A stretch of 64,000 nt of DNA from Bostrychus sinensis (GCA_020698575.1 CM036255.1:21814501-21878500), one strand, 5' to 3'; shown: positions 13,203 through 25,394, numbered from the stretch's first letter. The notes: generated by a model from the sequence alone, not told the origin. Program-made: numbers and translations.

Positions 13203-13545
13203 CAGGTTCATTTCAATTCAGATTTATTTGTATAGCCCAGTATCACAACAAAAGTCACCTCAAAGGGCTTCACAAACAGTTGATCAAACATAAACACACA
13301 ATCAGACTTAACACACAATCAGCACAAACAATAACTACACTAAACTAAACAGACCCAGGACACTCCTGTCCTTAGACCCTCCTTCTCGGTAAGGAAAAAC
13401 TCCTAAAAAAAACCCAGCTACGGGAAAAAAGAAGAAACCTTATGGAGCCCATATTGAAGGAGAGATCCTCTCCCAGGACGGACAGGCAATGCGTCTAGGA
13501 CTGCTAGTCCCTTAGTTCATCTATAGGATCATAGATCAGCTCTGT
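13203..13545 (+). repeat. Teleost interspersed repeat ('atttatttgtatagc' family)
   Basis: It begins 'ttcagatttatttgtatagc', then 'atcacaacaaaagtcacctc', then 'aaggaaaaactcc' and 'gaagaaacctta'. This is a highly characteristic fish repeat, probably a LINE 3' region or a derived SINE. Confidence 0.65.
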
Positions 13546-15363
13546 AAGGATTCATCCAGATGAGAGTGGGTGAGATAAGACAGGTGCAACTTAATTTTTT
13601 AATCAAAAGGAGCATAACCAGAAGTGGGTTATTTCATGTGTGTTATTGGCAGTACATTAGCTGGGGCTTTCACTAGTGCTCTCGACTCTCTAATTGGGCA
13701 CATCTGGTAGATTGGCTGTGTTTCGAGCTCAATAGCAAACACAGTTGTATTAAATGAACCAAATAAACAGCAGAATGACTGACCTGTAGGAGCATGTATG
13801 AATCCACTCCAATGTAAATTAATCCCCATTAGAGAGTGGATATTATTTTGTTGCTAATTACTTTTCATCAGCAAAGCACGTACTCGTTATGGGAGTGAAA
13901 TGCTGGGAAATTACCAATAATGTAATTAGAAAAAGGAAAAATAAGGCAGTATGAACACAAATTATTATCAGATAGGGAGGTGAGGTGGATCAAGGAAATT
14001 GGAGCTGTCAAGTGAACTGAATTTTTCAATACTAAAGACTGAACAGGGAAAAGTGGAGCATACTTTAAATAGGAGCTGTTCAAATGTAGGGTCTGGACTC
14101 AAAGGTGGGTCACAGGCAGATTGAATGTACAAGGTTTTAATGATATGAAATGGTGAGATTTTGAAGTGCACATCTCAAACACAGTAGTAAAAAAAAAAAA
14201 AAAAAAATCAATAAAAATAATAATAAATAATAATAATAAAACTGAGTCCCACAGTCAGACCTCTGAAAACCTTTAAATTTACAATTGCAATGTAGTGGCA
14301 AATCTTAAGGGCCCCAGTACCTGAAAGTCCTGACAAACACTGGCTATTGGCCCAATGAATGCAGAGGATTAGGATGAACTAGAGCAGATAATGCATTGTG
14401 GTGCATCCTGAAAGGAACAGCTGCAAGGAAAAGATTTAGTAGATGTCTTTGGGGTGCCTTTTTTTGGTTATCGGCCATTTGCTATCATACCTTGTTGTAA
14501 CACCCCAGGCAAGAAGTGTAAATAATAAGCGCTGAAAACTTGAACATTAAAAATATACAAAACTTTGTGAGGGTTCCCTGTATTTGTGCCTGGTAGTATC
14601 TGAGTCTTACACATTGTTCATTCAAAAATACTTTTCACATATTGCCTTCTTTTTCCGAGAACATTTTCCAACATACTGTTCATTCTTTTGTAAATCAAGT
14701 AAGGCATTAACTATAAAAAGCTCTTAAATATCCATCTTCCTCTCTCTTGAGTCCATGATGTGCAACAGAGGAGCTCTGTGTTTCCTCTGACTAAGCCCAG
14801 TGACTAAATGCCAGCACCTCACCAACAGGAAATCCTTTAAAAGTGGGAAAGTCACTGAGGTAATGATGCTCCAAAAACACGTCTGACAATAAAAGTGGAT
14901 GAAAGAATGCCTTTATTTTTTTTTTCCCCCTCAAGCTCTACTCACTCAACACTTCTTTCTAATTGCCTCGGTGACTTCCAATAAGTGATGGCTGTAGGTG
15001 TTAATTTTCTCTAGTTGATGTTTCCCTTCAAATGCCATTGACGTCAGTGGAGTCAAAAAGAAAAAGTAGAAAGGCTAGCCTCAACAATTTCCACATAGTG
15101 TTTCTGAATGGCAGTCAGGTGAATTAACCGAGCACACATCCAGGGTGAGACCCAGCGTGGGGTTAGAGAGAGCAAAGTGAGTGGGTTGATTGCTGCCGTT
15201 GAGCACAAAGACAATATGAATGACAGCCCTTCAGCGGCCGATCACAGACAGACGTCATAGGTTTTCAATGGAATAAATATAATGGAAACAATTTATCAAA
15301 CACAAGACAATAAATCGCCAATAAAAAGCTTGTCTTCCTCTTTTAGTATCATTAAGCAGTTCA
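13546..15363. other. Non-coding interval
   Basis: It contains an A-tract at 14,187-14,207 followed by (ATA/AAT)-rich sequence to 14,242. Bases 15,000-15,340 form a repeat-free island with TALE/homeodomain-like words ('ttgattgctg', 'caatttatcaaac') and a CRE-like 'gacgtcat', a candidate enhancer. Confidence 0.35.
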
Positions 15364-15570
15364 TTATTCACACAGAAAGAAGGTTGTGGGTCTAATTCCC
15401 AGAAATGGCTGCGTTTTAGTGTGGATTTTGCTTGTCGGCCCCATGTTATTGTAATGCAAGTCTACCTTAATTCCTCTGCTGGATGCCCTTCCCAACAACC
15501 TTCTCAATTTATCCCAGCTTTGAACTGGCACAAAGAGAAACTGGCTTGTGGCCCCTATGACCCTAATGCA
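15364..15570 (+). repeat. Teleost repeat ('ggatgcccttcc' family)
   Basis: 'gttgtgggtctaattccc' is followed by 'ctgctggatgcccttcccaa', 'atttatcccagctttgaact' and 'actggcttgtgg'. The order matches the other copies of this family in the window. Confidence 0.6.
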
Positions 15571-15904
15571 TGTATTTCTCAATGAGTGAATCAAAATCGC
15601 CATAATTTGGGAGTGAATAATTGTCTGGTGGTCTCAAAGTGGTAACCCTGCGATTGCTCAGGATGTTCCGCTGCCATTTGTGACTCCTAACAGGAATAAG
15701 TCAAAATCCTAAACAGAATATACATTGGACTAAAGTGATGTGATCAATTAACAAATTCATATGTGTCCTATAACTTACATCCTTTCATATATGACTCATT
15801 TGTTCCTCTACTGACCTCTTGTGGCTGGAGTCAGTATCTAGATGGGATCCTGGGTCTTACCAATTGAGCTATAGTGGGCTTTCCAACAACATTTCCAGTT
15901 ATGT

Positions 15905-16105
15905 TGCTAATAAGACATAACAAAATTGGGCCCATCTTGCAATGGTACAGAAACCATTAAAAGTTCCTGATCCAGACGGTGTTCTGGATCCAAATCAAAA
16001 ATGAATCATGTCATCCTTGGACCATTATGGACCTTTGCTGAAAATGTGATTAAAATCTAATCATAACTTCTGTGTTCTCTTACTAACAGATAAACCAGTG
16101 CTGTC
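15905..16105 (+). repeat. Teleost repeat fragment ('tgaaaatgtgattaaaatct' family)
   Basis: 'agttcctgatccagacg' and 'tcatgtcatccttggaccat' are followed by 'tgctgaaaatgtgattaaaa' and 'cttactaacagataaac'. Related pieces lie at 37,755-37,850 and 52,178-52,245, and in reverse at 53,820-53,935. Confidence 0.5.
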
Positions 16106-16579
16106 AAAAACAAAACATCCTTGGCAAAAGTTACAAATGAATGAACTAAAATCCTCTTTTTGTTTTCAAGTTTCACTATGCCCTTAGAATGGACCACATG
16201 TAAACTAAACTCAAATGCTCTTGTAAATGCTTTTCTAACAATAACTACTTACCCTGAACAATGTGTCATACACTGTAATCGCGCTGCCTCCACCTGTTCA
16301 CCCCAAATCACCTGCAAAACCTCTCGGAAATCACCAGTGACTATGTCCTTACAATGAGGAGAACAGCCTAAATGCTCTGTGCTTGTGTTGCCCATCGAAC
16401 GCTAGAGGCAACAAATGGATTTCCAATTATTGCTTAATGGTGTGATAGCTTTACAGTGACAGAAGACACAAGGGACTTAAATAAATGAGGCAGACATCAC
16501 CGTGCAGTGTGCAGATACACATCAGCAGCAACATCTTAAGGTCAAACCTGCATTCAATAACATGAACTCCCTGTGTTAA

Positions 16580-16815
16580 TGTGGATGCTCTCTGCTGCCT
16601 CCCATCCTCTAAAGCCAAGCATGTGTTAGGAGAATTAGTGAATCTAAGCTGCTCCTATTGAATGAATGTGGGCATGAAAAGTTGCCTGTCAGTGTACAGT
16701 ATGTCCCAGCCCTGCAACTAACTGTTCATTGTCCAGGGTGTAGCCCACCTAAGGCCCAAAGTTGCTTGAATCCAGCTGCCTGCAACGCCTCATGAGAATA
16801 AATAAAAGAAGATGA
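16580..16815 (+). repeat. Teleost tRNA-like repeat, 3' part
   Basis: 'attgaatgaatgtgggcatg', 'gccctgcaactaactg', 'gtccagggtgtagcccacct' and 'aaggcccaaagttgct' follow the order found in the 7,284-7,620 copy. Confidence 0.65.
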
Positions 16816-17528
16816 ATGAATTAGAAGTGCATTAACACTTACAACTGTGCAAATTACAGTAATAAGTCTTTTTGTACGCCTTAGACAGAAATAAAATATG
16901 GCATTTATCTGTTTAATTTGATTTAACATAATATTAGCTATTGCTTTGGGTCCATTTGGGATTGCAGTTTCTTCATAACAAAGTTTATTTGGCAATTTCT
17001 AACAAGTGAACTGATGATAGTAATTATATTAAAAACTGGCCAGAATGGACCCCACAGCAGTCGCTCACAGGAAGAAAGGGGACTACCATAGAGAGGATGT
17101 AATAAGGGATTTAAATCAGCAGGAAACTAAAACAGTACAAGTGTAACCTAATGAAGTGATTAACCTTGGTCTGGACCCTTTTTGGGACCCTCGGAATTAA
17201 ACTATAATCAAAACAGTGTTGCTGTAGAATTAAGTTACAACTATTATTTGGTTTGTAATGCAAGGTAATACTGCCAGACAAAGTTTTACCCATTCTGAAT
17301 ATGTTGGCTGTAACAGGTGCTCATGACATTCAGGCCCTCAAGCAACACTGCATTAAAACAAATGCAAATTATAGCTGTATCAATAAGAAGTCTTACATGA
17401 ACATAATTCAGAAACATCTCAGTTTTCTCTCCTTTTAACTTGTATTATGTGCACTTGAGTAGGGCTATGCTGGTTTTTAACTTGGTAAGAGAGGAGAAAT
17501 TAGTGAGGAGTTACAGCCAGAGCAGGCA

Positions 17529-17985
17529 GAGGTTAGGGAGCATGTCCTCATTAAGTATCCCAGACCAGAGCAGCCTGTCTCTGTGACAGCTCACACAAAA
17601 GGCCTGAGTGGACGTCCCTGGCCCTGGAAAATACAGGTGACTGACCCACACTCTGCACACAGAATAGTAATATACAGTATTTGTGCTTTGAAAGTTTCTG
17701 CAGAGGTAAGTAACATTTGCACTGTCAGCATGTTACTATTGGGTGCTGGAATGGCATTATACACATTATACACATCTATTTACTCAATAATAGCAAGGTC
17801 ATATAGAAACATCTGAATGTATGTGAATGAAGTGCATTGTGACGCAAATTTCTCAACTTTGCAAACTTTTGGACAATGACTCAGACCTGGAATAAGATTT
17901 AGACACTGATATGCATTGGCAGCACAGTTTTGCATGCAAACCAAACCCCTATAGCACCTTGCACAGTCTGTATAATATATTTTCA
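17529..17985 (+). repeat. Local duplicate, copy A (non-coding)
   Basis: Bases 17,529-17,710 match 20,580-20,757 in the same orientation with few differences; 'ggacgtccctggccctggaa' and 'aatacaggtgactgacccac' are identical. A second part (about 17,880-17,970, 'gatttagacactgatatgc') is also found, more diverged, at about 19,580-19,660 and 20,935-21,010. No reading frame is conserved. It could be a duplicated regulatory module or an unrecognised low-copy repeat. Confidence 0.7.
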
Positions 17986-19365
17986 CTGTTACTTAGCAAA
18001 ACAAAAAGGAGCGGGGTCAAAATATCATCAGTCAAGTTTTATTGGCACATAATTGATATGCTTGTTAATTGGTGGATGGAATATTAGTTGGGACTTATAT
18101 ATGCAAGTGTAAGTAAGCCATAATTAATATGAATTCATTTCTAGATACAATCATTTTGTACACATTGTGGGATAAGTTCTATTAAACTAATTAGAAAGTG
18201 TGAACAGGGTCCATTGCACCAAAAACCTGTCAAATAAAAATACTTCCTAAACTTTTCATTCCAACTACAACAGTTATATTAATAAACCCTATTTTCTATT
18301 TCACTTCACACCTTTGTCTGAAGCATTGCACTGCTTTTCATTTTATTTTTTTATCTTTTGTAACCTTTTATGTTACAGAAGTTAACAACGGCAACACTCC
18401 TTCAACCTTATGCGTTTACTTTTGTTTTTCCTTTAACCCATTTTCCCCTCTCCTTGTCCTGACGCTGCATGTGTGTCTTAAACACGTCATAGTCTTCTTC
18501 AATATTTAACGTCCCTTGAGTTTGACATTGAGATGCAGAGGTGTGTCTGATTTTTAGACATAAGGGCCGGGTGACTTCACCTTTCGATGATGTTTCTGAG
18601 GAGATTAGCTTCACGCCTGCCTAATGACGCACATATACCTGAAAAAAACCCTGCTCAGCTCACTGGGCCAGACAGGCGAGTGGACAGGCGCTACGTGAAC
18701 CCCATGCTATGATGGATTAACCGATCCTCCTTGTGTTTTCAAGCAAATAAAATAACAGCATCATAATGTGCATCATCATTTTAAAGGATGCAAAATCAAG
18801 TGTTGTGCAAGTGTAACACAGCTGTTGAGTGTAATTTTAACTCTTATGTTATTTATGCTTAGGATCAACAACTTTCCTAGAATCACAAATGGTTGGTGTG
18901 CCTCTGGCCTGGTCAAAAGACGTTTTCAGACTACAAAAAAGATTTCTGCGTCATCCAGTGAGCACCAGTAAAAAAAAGAAGAAAAAAAAAATGTGCTAGA
19001 AAATCACTGCCTACACCTCGAGACTGTGCTCCCACTAATTCAGAAGAACGGCATGCTTTTTTACAGGATACATTACAGATGCATTTATAGAAATATATTG
19101 TTCACATAATGGAGTCCCCACTGTTGGACTCTCAAGGTTGTCACGGTAACAGGGCTGCCATAATAAGGTATGGAGACCCGCTGGTACATGTGTGTCAGTG
19201 GGCATTGCCCTTTGCACAGAATAGCTATGGATTATTGAAGGAGACTGAGGGATCTTAGCTTCTGCATTGTCCAGTGGTGTTCTTGTCTTCTAGTTAAAAA
19301 AAATATTAAAATTCTATATTTTAGCCAATATAACCTCTTACATTATGTGTCAACGCACTGCTAAA
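17986..19365. other. Non-coding interval
   Basis: Bases 18,030-18,115 share 'attggtggatggaata' and 'gtaagtaagc' with 19,738-19,820, extending the duplication. Bases 18,400-18,720 are a repeat-poor, GC-richer stretch. No gene recognised. Confidence 0.4.
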
Positions 19366-19450
19366 ATATTTATTTATTTATTTATTTATTTACGTTTTAA
19401 AGAGGAATAACCCCTTGAGATGTAGCATCTCGTTTTCAAGGGGGTCCTCT
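19366..19450. repeat. (TTTA)n microsatellite next to a hairpin
   Basis: A TTTA-type tract (19,367-19,392) is followed by 'ccccttgagatg', 'tag', 'catctc', 'gtttt' and 'caaggggg' at 19,411-19,444. The inner and outer arms are complementary with one asymmetric bulge. This looks like the 3' end of a retroposon-like repeat. Confidence 0.55.
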
Positions 19451-19499
19451 AATTGAACAGTTTGGCCGCAAATACAAAAGAGCAACTGGTTACAACTCA

Positions 19500-19840
19500 A
19501 CATTTAATGCATTTATTGTCATATGCAGTTTGGTTACAATGCACAAAGAAATTCCTTGGTCTACAATAAATGACAGACTTGGAATAGGCTTTTAACACTG
19601 ATGTGCATCTGCAGCACAGTTCACAAACCAAACCTTTATAGCATCATGCAAAGTCTACTTTTTTACAGTAGAGCACAGTCAAATATTATTTTATCAAACT
19701 AGTTAAAGAAAAAATAATGTACATTGTGCATTATTGTTATTGGTGGATGGTATTTTAGTCAGGAGTCACATACACAGAAAAGGAGGCCAGGTCCATGTGT
19801 CCAAGTAAGTTTAAGTAAGCAGAAGTTGCATGGATTAACA
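19500..19840 (+). repeat. Local duplicate, copy B (diverged, partial)
   Basis: 'aacactgatgtgcatctgca' and 'ttggtggatggtattttagt' match copy A at 17,895 and 18,072. A LINE-tail-like start ('atgcatttattgtcatatgc') precedes it. Confidence 0.5.
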
Positions 19841-20579
19841 TAACCAGCTGAGTTACATGAAGTGGTTTCACTCATGCATGGTTGTTGTGCAGTTTATGGT
19901 GAGCTGTGCACACTGTGTCTGTGTGGTTATTTTACCTCACATGCTACAGATAATGAGGCTACATTTAATAAGAGAGAGCGAAAATGCTCTAACTGCAAGA
20001 TTAAAAAGTTTATGTCTGACTTTCTTAAATATGTCTTGAAGCTCAGTATCATTGATTAATTTTATAATTATGAGGTGTAATAAAAATAATTATGATTAGG
20101 AGAGATAATATTACATCCATATATTTAGAACAGAGTAACTACTTTGCCAATATGACGTTATTTTGTGTCCATGCTGCAGTGCTCTTTTTGTTTTCCATAA
20201 GAGACAATTTCCTTGTTTTTGTATCCAACTACATCACAACATGAGAATAAATGTGTAAAGGAAATGGACCCATGTGCCTCGGTGAATCAAAGTCCTGAAC
20301 GAAAAATGAAAACTGCACATAAAGCGGAAGCAGCACTTGTGTGCAGAAGGCAGTGAAGAGTGTTGTGGTGTAATGAGATTGGCTTGCACTGACCATCACT
20401 GTCTGCTGAGCCTCTGCTTCCGGCAGCAGCTCGCAGCTGAATACTAAAGCTGAAATTAGTGTAACCCAGCAACAGGAAGTTGTCTGCCCTGAAGAGGAGC
20501 TGGAGAACAGGCTCCTCTAGACTGAGAGCAGAGGCCAGACCACCAGGGCACTTCAGAGGAAACTGACCGATAACAACAA

Positions 20580-21015
20580 GAGGTTAGGGAGCATGTCCCC
20601 ATCAAGTGTCCTAGACCAGAGAAGCCTGTCTCTGTGACAGTTCACACAAAAGCCCTGAGTGGACGTCCCTGGCCCTGGAAAATACAGGTGACTGACCCAC
20701 ACTCTGCACAGAATAGCAATATATGTGTACTTTGAAAGGTTCTGCAGAGTTAAGAAATGACTGCAATTACCTAGCAACTCATATTAAATTAATTTTATAA
20801 CATGCAAATTTTATTTGTCCTCCAATCATTCAATCTCATAACTAGCCCCCTTTGAAACACCCACTGTGATGCAACTTTTGATTTTGGGGCTCATATCTCA
20901 ACTCGGCCTTTGCATATTTTGAACAATGGTGCAGACTTTGAATAAGATTTAAACATTGGTGTTTATCTGCAACCAAGGTTCACATGCAAACTGTCCCCAC
21001 TCATAATGAGAGACC
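20580..21015 (+). repeat. Local duplicate, copy C (non-coding)
   Basis: Bases 20,580-20,757 match 17,529-17,710 at high identity in direct orientation, and 20,868-21,010 match the second part of copy A more weakly. The copies are about 3.05 kb apart. Confidence 0.7.
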
Positions 21016-21289
21016 TCTTTCACTCTTCACAGTCCACATTCCAAAATGTACAAGGCAGAGCAGAAAAAGCAGAGTTGTTTGTCGTTTGTCAACTTTGCAT
21101 GAATTTCTCGCAGCCATGCACGTTTTAGACACTCACATTTTCAAGTAATAGATGTTTAATGTGTTTATAATTTCTATAATAGTTTCTTCTGAGATTACTG
21201 TCTGCAAGAAAAACTGTTGGCAAATTAAACTCCACTCAGGCTGTGAATTGAGTCCTTGAACTAAAGCATACCGTTAACTTTCCAAAGCC

Positions 21290-21890
21290 TATGCAGTGAT
21301 CTCGGTGGTTTAAAAGACCATTAAGAACAACTAGCCCAACAACAACCTGAGGTTATCAAATGGATCAGCGCTAATTGAACTTAATGGCACCGTTTGTGAC
21401 TGTGCAGAGTGCATCAATTCAACTCTTGCTCTTGTCCCCGTCTCTCCCATCCTAGAGTGGAGCCGCTCCGAACGTGGCCCGCATCCCAATGAAGTCGTCG
21501 CTATGGAAACCCTCCTCCAAAGACCAAACTTATTCAATACAACACACTTTGAGCGTTGCGCAGCACTTTTACTTAAGTGCAGCCTTCTGCCCTGGCCTGC
21601 CTGTAGCCATTATCCTCGAGATGATTGACGATAAAATGGTAGCCACACAAGCTTTCATTCAACAGTTTGTACGTGCACGGGGGAGTTTTTTGTGAATGAG
21701 TAATCAAAGCCATTGATAGTGCCTGGCATATATATTCTGTAGCTCCATTCATGTTTGCTTCCCCGGCTTGTGCAAGGGAGGCAGAGTGAAATAAAGGAGG
21801 AGGTGCTCAAGTTGTCAAAAACTCACACGACCAACGCATTTGTTGCCTTATTTAATTTTGTATTTAGCTTTCAGTGGGAGGCGCGTAAAC
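21290..21890. promoter_or_regulatory. Candidate conserved non-coding element
   Basis: A 600-bp repeat-free island of balanced composition. It holds a PBX/MEIS-like 'tgattgacgataaaatgg' (21,624-21,641), an RFX-like 'gtcgctatggaaac' (21,496-21,509), a GATA/E-box-rich stretch and 'ccattgatag'. Open frames on both strands carry no protein similarity. Assignment as an enhancer is inference from motifs and composition. Confidence 0.3.
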
Positions 21891-22955
21891 AATAATTAAT
21901 AGGGTATTATTCAAGGCGTGCTGCTGTAGGTTGGGAATGACATGACTAAATGGGAAACTACATTACAAAAGCCCTGTTATGCAAGGATAGCCTTATAAAT
22001 AACAGCTTTTTAAAATCACAACCACATACTCCTTTTTTAGTGATTTTTTAAAATGTTTTTGACATTTACTTCAAAGTGTGCAGGCATTACATGTGCAAGT
22101 TTAGGCAGATGATAGATGCAGAGAAATCAGTTCTGAATGCAAAGAAAACAAAAGTACCAGTAAATACCTTATTTGCACCAGAAAGGAGGACACTATTTCA
22201 GGTAAATTGCATCTCAATATGTTCAGAGAATGTGTAATCACCAAGCCTGGGAATGTGTCCTGCCTACATTGTTGCTATAGTACAATTCAATTTGTCTAAT
22301 ATAGGCTGTAGAAATTATTACAAAGAAGTCTAAATGTGGGAGTTTACAGAAGGCTATTACAGGAACACTGGTGTGCACACAGGTACATGGGCTTAGATGA
22401 GGAGAAAATATAATAATAGACATTTTCAGGATACGAAATAAGCTGATATTAAAAAGAAGACTGTGGAGAAATGCTACATTGCAGTGATGCCATTTACATA
22501 TTTGAAGTTATCAGCAAATCTATAGGGTTTGATAATTTATATACTGTACAAATTAGAAACAAATTCACTGTAGAAACTACCAGTTTATTTGGACAGAAAA
22601 GTTTTAATTTGTGTTGACCTAACAGACACAATATAAGTCATTTCATTTAACTTAGTAAATGATGGAGATGCCCACAAGTCAATTGAACAATTTTCCAACT
22701 ATGCCAGTGAGTGTTTCCCAGCTGATGGCTTGGGACTAGAGGTGACGTTAGGATGATTCCAAGAGCCCAAGACTGATAGGGGCCCAGAAAAATCTTACAG
22801 TAATAATACCGTATATGGTTAACTTAGTTTGTGATGATAGGGCCAAATGCTCTATCTTTTCTTTTCAGTTTCTGTTTGGGACCCAAAAGTGGGCTGTGGG
22901 GAGGTTGAATATAGGTTCAGTGTTCAAATTGTTTAAATTTTTTTTTTTTTTTTTT
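21891..22955. other. Non-coding interval
   Basis: AT-rich and no gene recognised. A T-run sits at 22,939-22,956 just before the next repeat. Confidence 0.4.
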
Positions 22956-23100
22956 TGCTTTGGGTCAGTACAGCAAACCAGTCACATCATGGTGATTTGT
23001 CAGGTTTTTACACTGGATGTCCTTCCTGTCGCAACCAGCCACACACTGTAACTGGAGTGGGCAATGTGGGTGAAGTGTCTTGCCTAACTGTGCCACTGTT
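22956..23100 (+). repeat. Teleost repeat ('ggatgtccttcctg' family)
   Basis: 'tacagcaaaccagtcac', 'ttacactggatgtccttcct', 'gtaactggagtggg' and 'gtgaagtgtcttgcc' parallel the 7,862-8,090 copy word for word. Confidence 0.65.
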
Positions 23101-24243
23101 GCTCAGACATGTTAGTATTTGCCATTTGATTCAAAATATACATATTTACCATAAAGGTCAAAATGTAAAAATAAACAACTGGTGTCACAATAAACTCATC
23201 AGGACAATCAGGACAATCAGACCAGGCCACTGCACTGATGAGGTGGACCGCAGCTCTCCGAGGTCAGCCCTTCATACAAAGAGTAAAACATAAAGAAGAG
23301 TCTATTAAGATAGCAGGTCTATCTCCAGAAAAAGCCTATGTTTTGAGAGAAGCCATCTTTGAGAGTCAATTTGGAAAGACCTTTAGTCACCTCATGGACA
23401 ATACAAAGTCTGACCTAACCACAAAGCCAGTGACCCCTTACATTGTACTGGCTCCTGTGGCACTGTGCAAATCTATATGGTCTTGTTCTAATCATCTAGC
23501 AAATAATAAAACTCTTCTTAGATACAAGCCCTATATGTTTCTATGACAAAAACCCATAGCCTGCCTTATTCCCACCATGACTTCCATTTTAATGTGTCTT
23601 CATGACTCACTGTAATTTTATTAAATTGCAGTCGTTTCAGAAGCTAGTGGACAGTTTGCTCACGCTGCTTTTTTGGGGCATTTAACAATTCCTTTTTTTT
23701 TATTTTTTTTATTGCCTCTTAGTGTGAAAATAGCTTAAACCAAAAATAATTTAACTTTTTTCATTTCGAGACCTCAGAAGTTAAAAAAGGGAATGCCTTA
23801 CAAAGTAATATCCTGCTAAGGCTAAACATGGATACATGTAGGTCTATGACAAATGCTGTTTTGACTTTTGTGATAAGAAACAATGGTCTTAAAGCTGGAT
23901 TTGAACCACTACTTTTCTTTTTTAAACCCCAGAGGCCTAAAAATACAGATGGGAAAATTAGCTACTTGAGTTGCATTCCCAGTAATTACTCTTAATGTGT
24001 GGGGACTAGGATCCAGAAACTAATTTTAGCATCTGATGTTTAATCACGTGGATCTTCTCACAAAAGCCCCTGCCAAGATGTTTTTGGCTGAGCACTACGC
24101 ATTTTGGGCTACTCCTTCAGCTTTTGTGTGGGACAATTTAAGACTTGGCCAAGAATAGCTGCCACAAATTAGCAGTGTTATTTGAGTCGATGGGTGGCAC
24201 ATTCAACCCGGCCATGGGCCCATTGTGGCTCTGGGTCATCTGG
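23101..24243. other. Non-coding interval
   Basis: Overlapping frames at 22,955-23,546 are open but encode nothing I recognise and begin inside a repeat. Bases 24,000-24,243 are a mixed-composition stretch leading into the duplicated module. Confidence 0.4.
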
Positions 24244-24246
24244 TCG

Positions 24247-24582
24247 ATGATGCAACAAACAAAATGTCCAGAAGCTTCATGGGTAATTTACGCCGTCTTC
24301 TCCCTCACTAATCATACTCATTTAGATTAGAGAGGGGGTGTCTTCAGTTCAATAGGCTGCAGTTGACCTTGCCTCATCTATACATCTCTCCTTCCTGTCA
24401 GCAGCTGTTATAGGTTGACTCATGGTTATTGTATTGGCTGTTATTCACTCCACCGAACTCAAGAAAAGTGCTACAGAGGACAAATGGTGTAAGCGTCTTG
24501 TACAGTGTTATGTCCAGTCTTGGCTTTGAAAAGGAACTAAATGTAATGAATGCATACAACTCTGTTTTTAGTTATTAAACAC
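24247..24582 (+). repeat. Local direct duplicate 1, copy 1
   Basis: The stretch from 'gatgcaacaaacaaaatgtc' to 'ttattaaacac' recurs at 27,846-28,210 with roughly 5% differences plus small indels. For example 'gggtaatttacgccgtcttc' and 'gtcagcagctgttataggtt' are identical. Both copies run straight into the same foldback MITE end. It is non-coding. Confidence 0.85.
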
Positions 24583-24586
24583 TTTA

Positions 24587-25394
24587 CAACTCTGTGCAAA
24601 AGTCTTAAGTTTTAAAGAATGGTTAGAAGGCTATGAACAAAGAAAGGTATATCACTGTACAAAAAGTTGTTGCTCCTATCTCGCAATGGTAAAGATGTAG
24701 CGCCCAGAGCTGGACTCAAACTTAAAGATCTTCTAATTCAGGGGTTAAATGCTCCTTTCTTTGAGCCACAAAACCTTTAATCTTTTATATTTATGTATTA
24801 TAACCATATGTAACAAGCTTTAACAAATGGTCTGACTCTATATTTTCAACTATTATAAAATATTTTTTTATTTTCAGTAGTGGCAGTCTTTCCTTTCAGC
24901 TCTTCCCTTTCAAACTCGCCACAGCAAAACATCGGCCTCCTGACTTGGCTAAAGCTTAACACCAGATGCCCTTCCTGACATTTATCCAGGCTTGGGATAA
25001 GCACAAAGAGTACACTGGTTTGTGATCCTGAGTAGATGGATTTGACAATATATAGTTAATATTATCCAGTCTTTCAATCATAAATCCAGACTTAATTTAA
25101 ACAAAATCATGAAAAAGTAGGCGATACTATCATTACTCACTAAAAGAACTGTCAATTGTTTACTGTTGTCAGATTTAAGGGTTTTGTGGCTCAAGTGAAA
25201 AGAGCATTCAGACCTGAAGTGCAAGGTCTTTGAGTTTGAGTCCAGATCTGGGCACTATATCTTTACCACTGCAAGAAGGACCAGTGCTTTGGCATAGGAC
25301 TTTGCTGTCTGAGTGCTTTTAGTTTTACTTTTTCTTCTTTTTTCTCATTCATAGCCTTTCTTAAATAAAAACCTAAGACTTTTGCACAGGGCTG
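24587..25394. mobile_element. Foldback MITE, Tc1-like ends, tRNA-like arms
   Basis: The left end is 'caactctgtgcaaaagtctt' after TA; the right end is 'agacttttgcacagggctg'. About 200 bp at each side are inverted copies of one another. Left 'gcccagagctggactcaaac' pairs with right 'gtttgagtccagatctgggc', and left 'tttgagccacaaaacc' pairs with right 'ggttttgtggctcaa' (one mismatch). Each arm therefore carries a tRNA-like segment with A-box-like 'tggctcaagtgaaaagagc' and B-box-like 'gagtttgagtcc'. A separate repeat (24,890-25,032) has landed in the loop. There is no transposase. Confidence 0.75.
24890..25032 (+). repeat. Teleost repeat nested in the foldback MITE loop
   Basis: 'cagctcttccctttcaaact', 'ccagatgcccttcctgacat' and 'ttatccaggcttgggataag', followed by 'gtacactggtttgtg', identify the 'ggatgcccttcctg' family. 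Confidence 0.65.

Noticed and set aside
17529..20757. LTR retrotransposon with copies A and C as LTRs
   Set aside because: No TG...CA ends, primer-binding site or gag/pol coding is visible between them, and a third copy lies inside.
22955..23546. Overlapping 112- and 102-codon frames as a small gene
   Set aside because: They begin inside a dispersed repeat and the encoded peptides match nothing I know.
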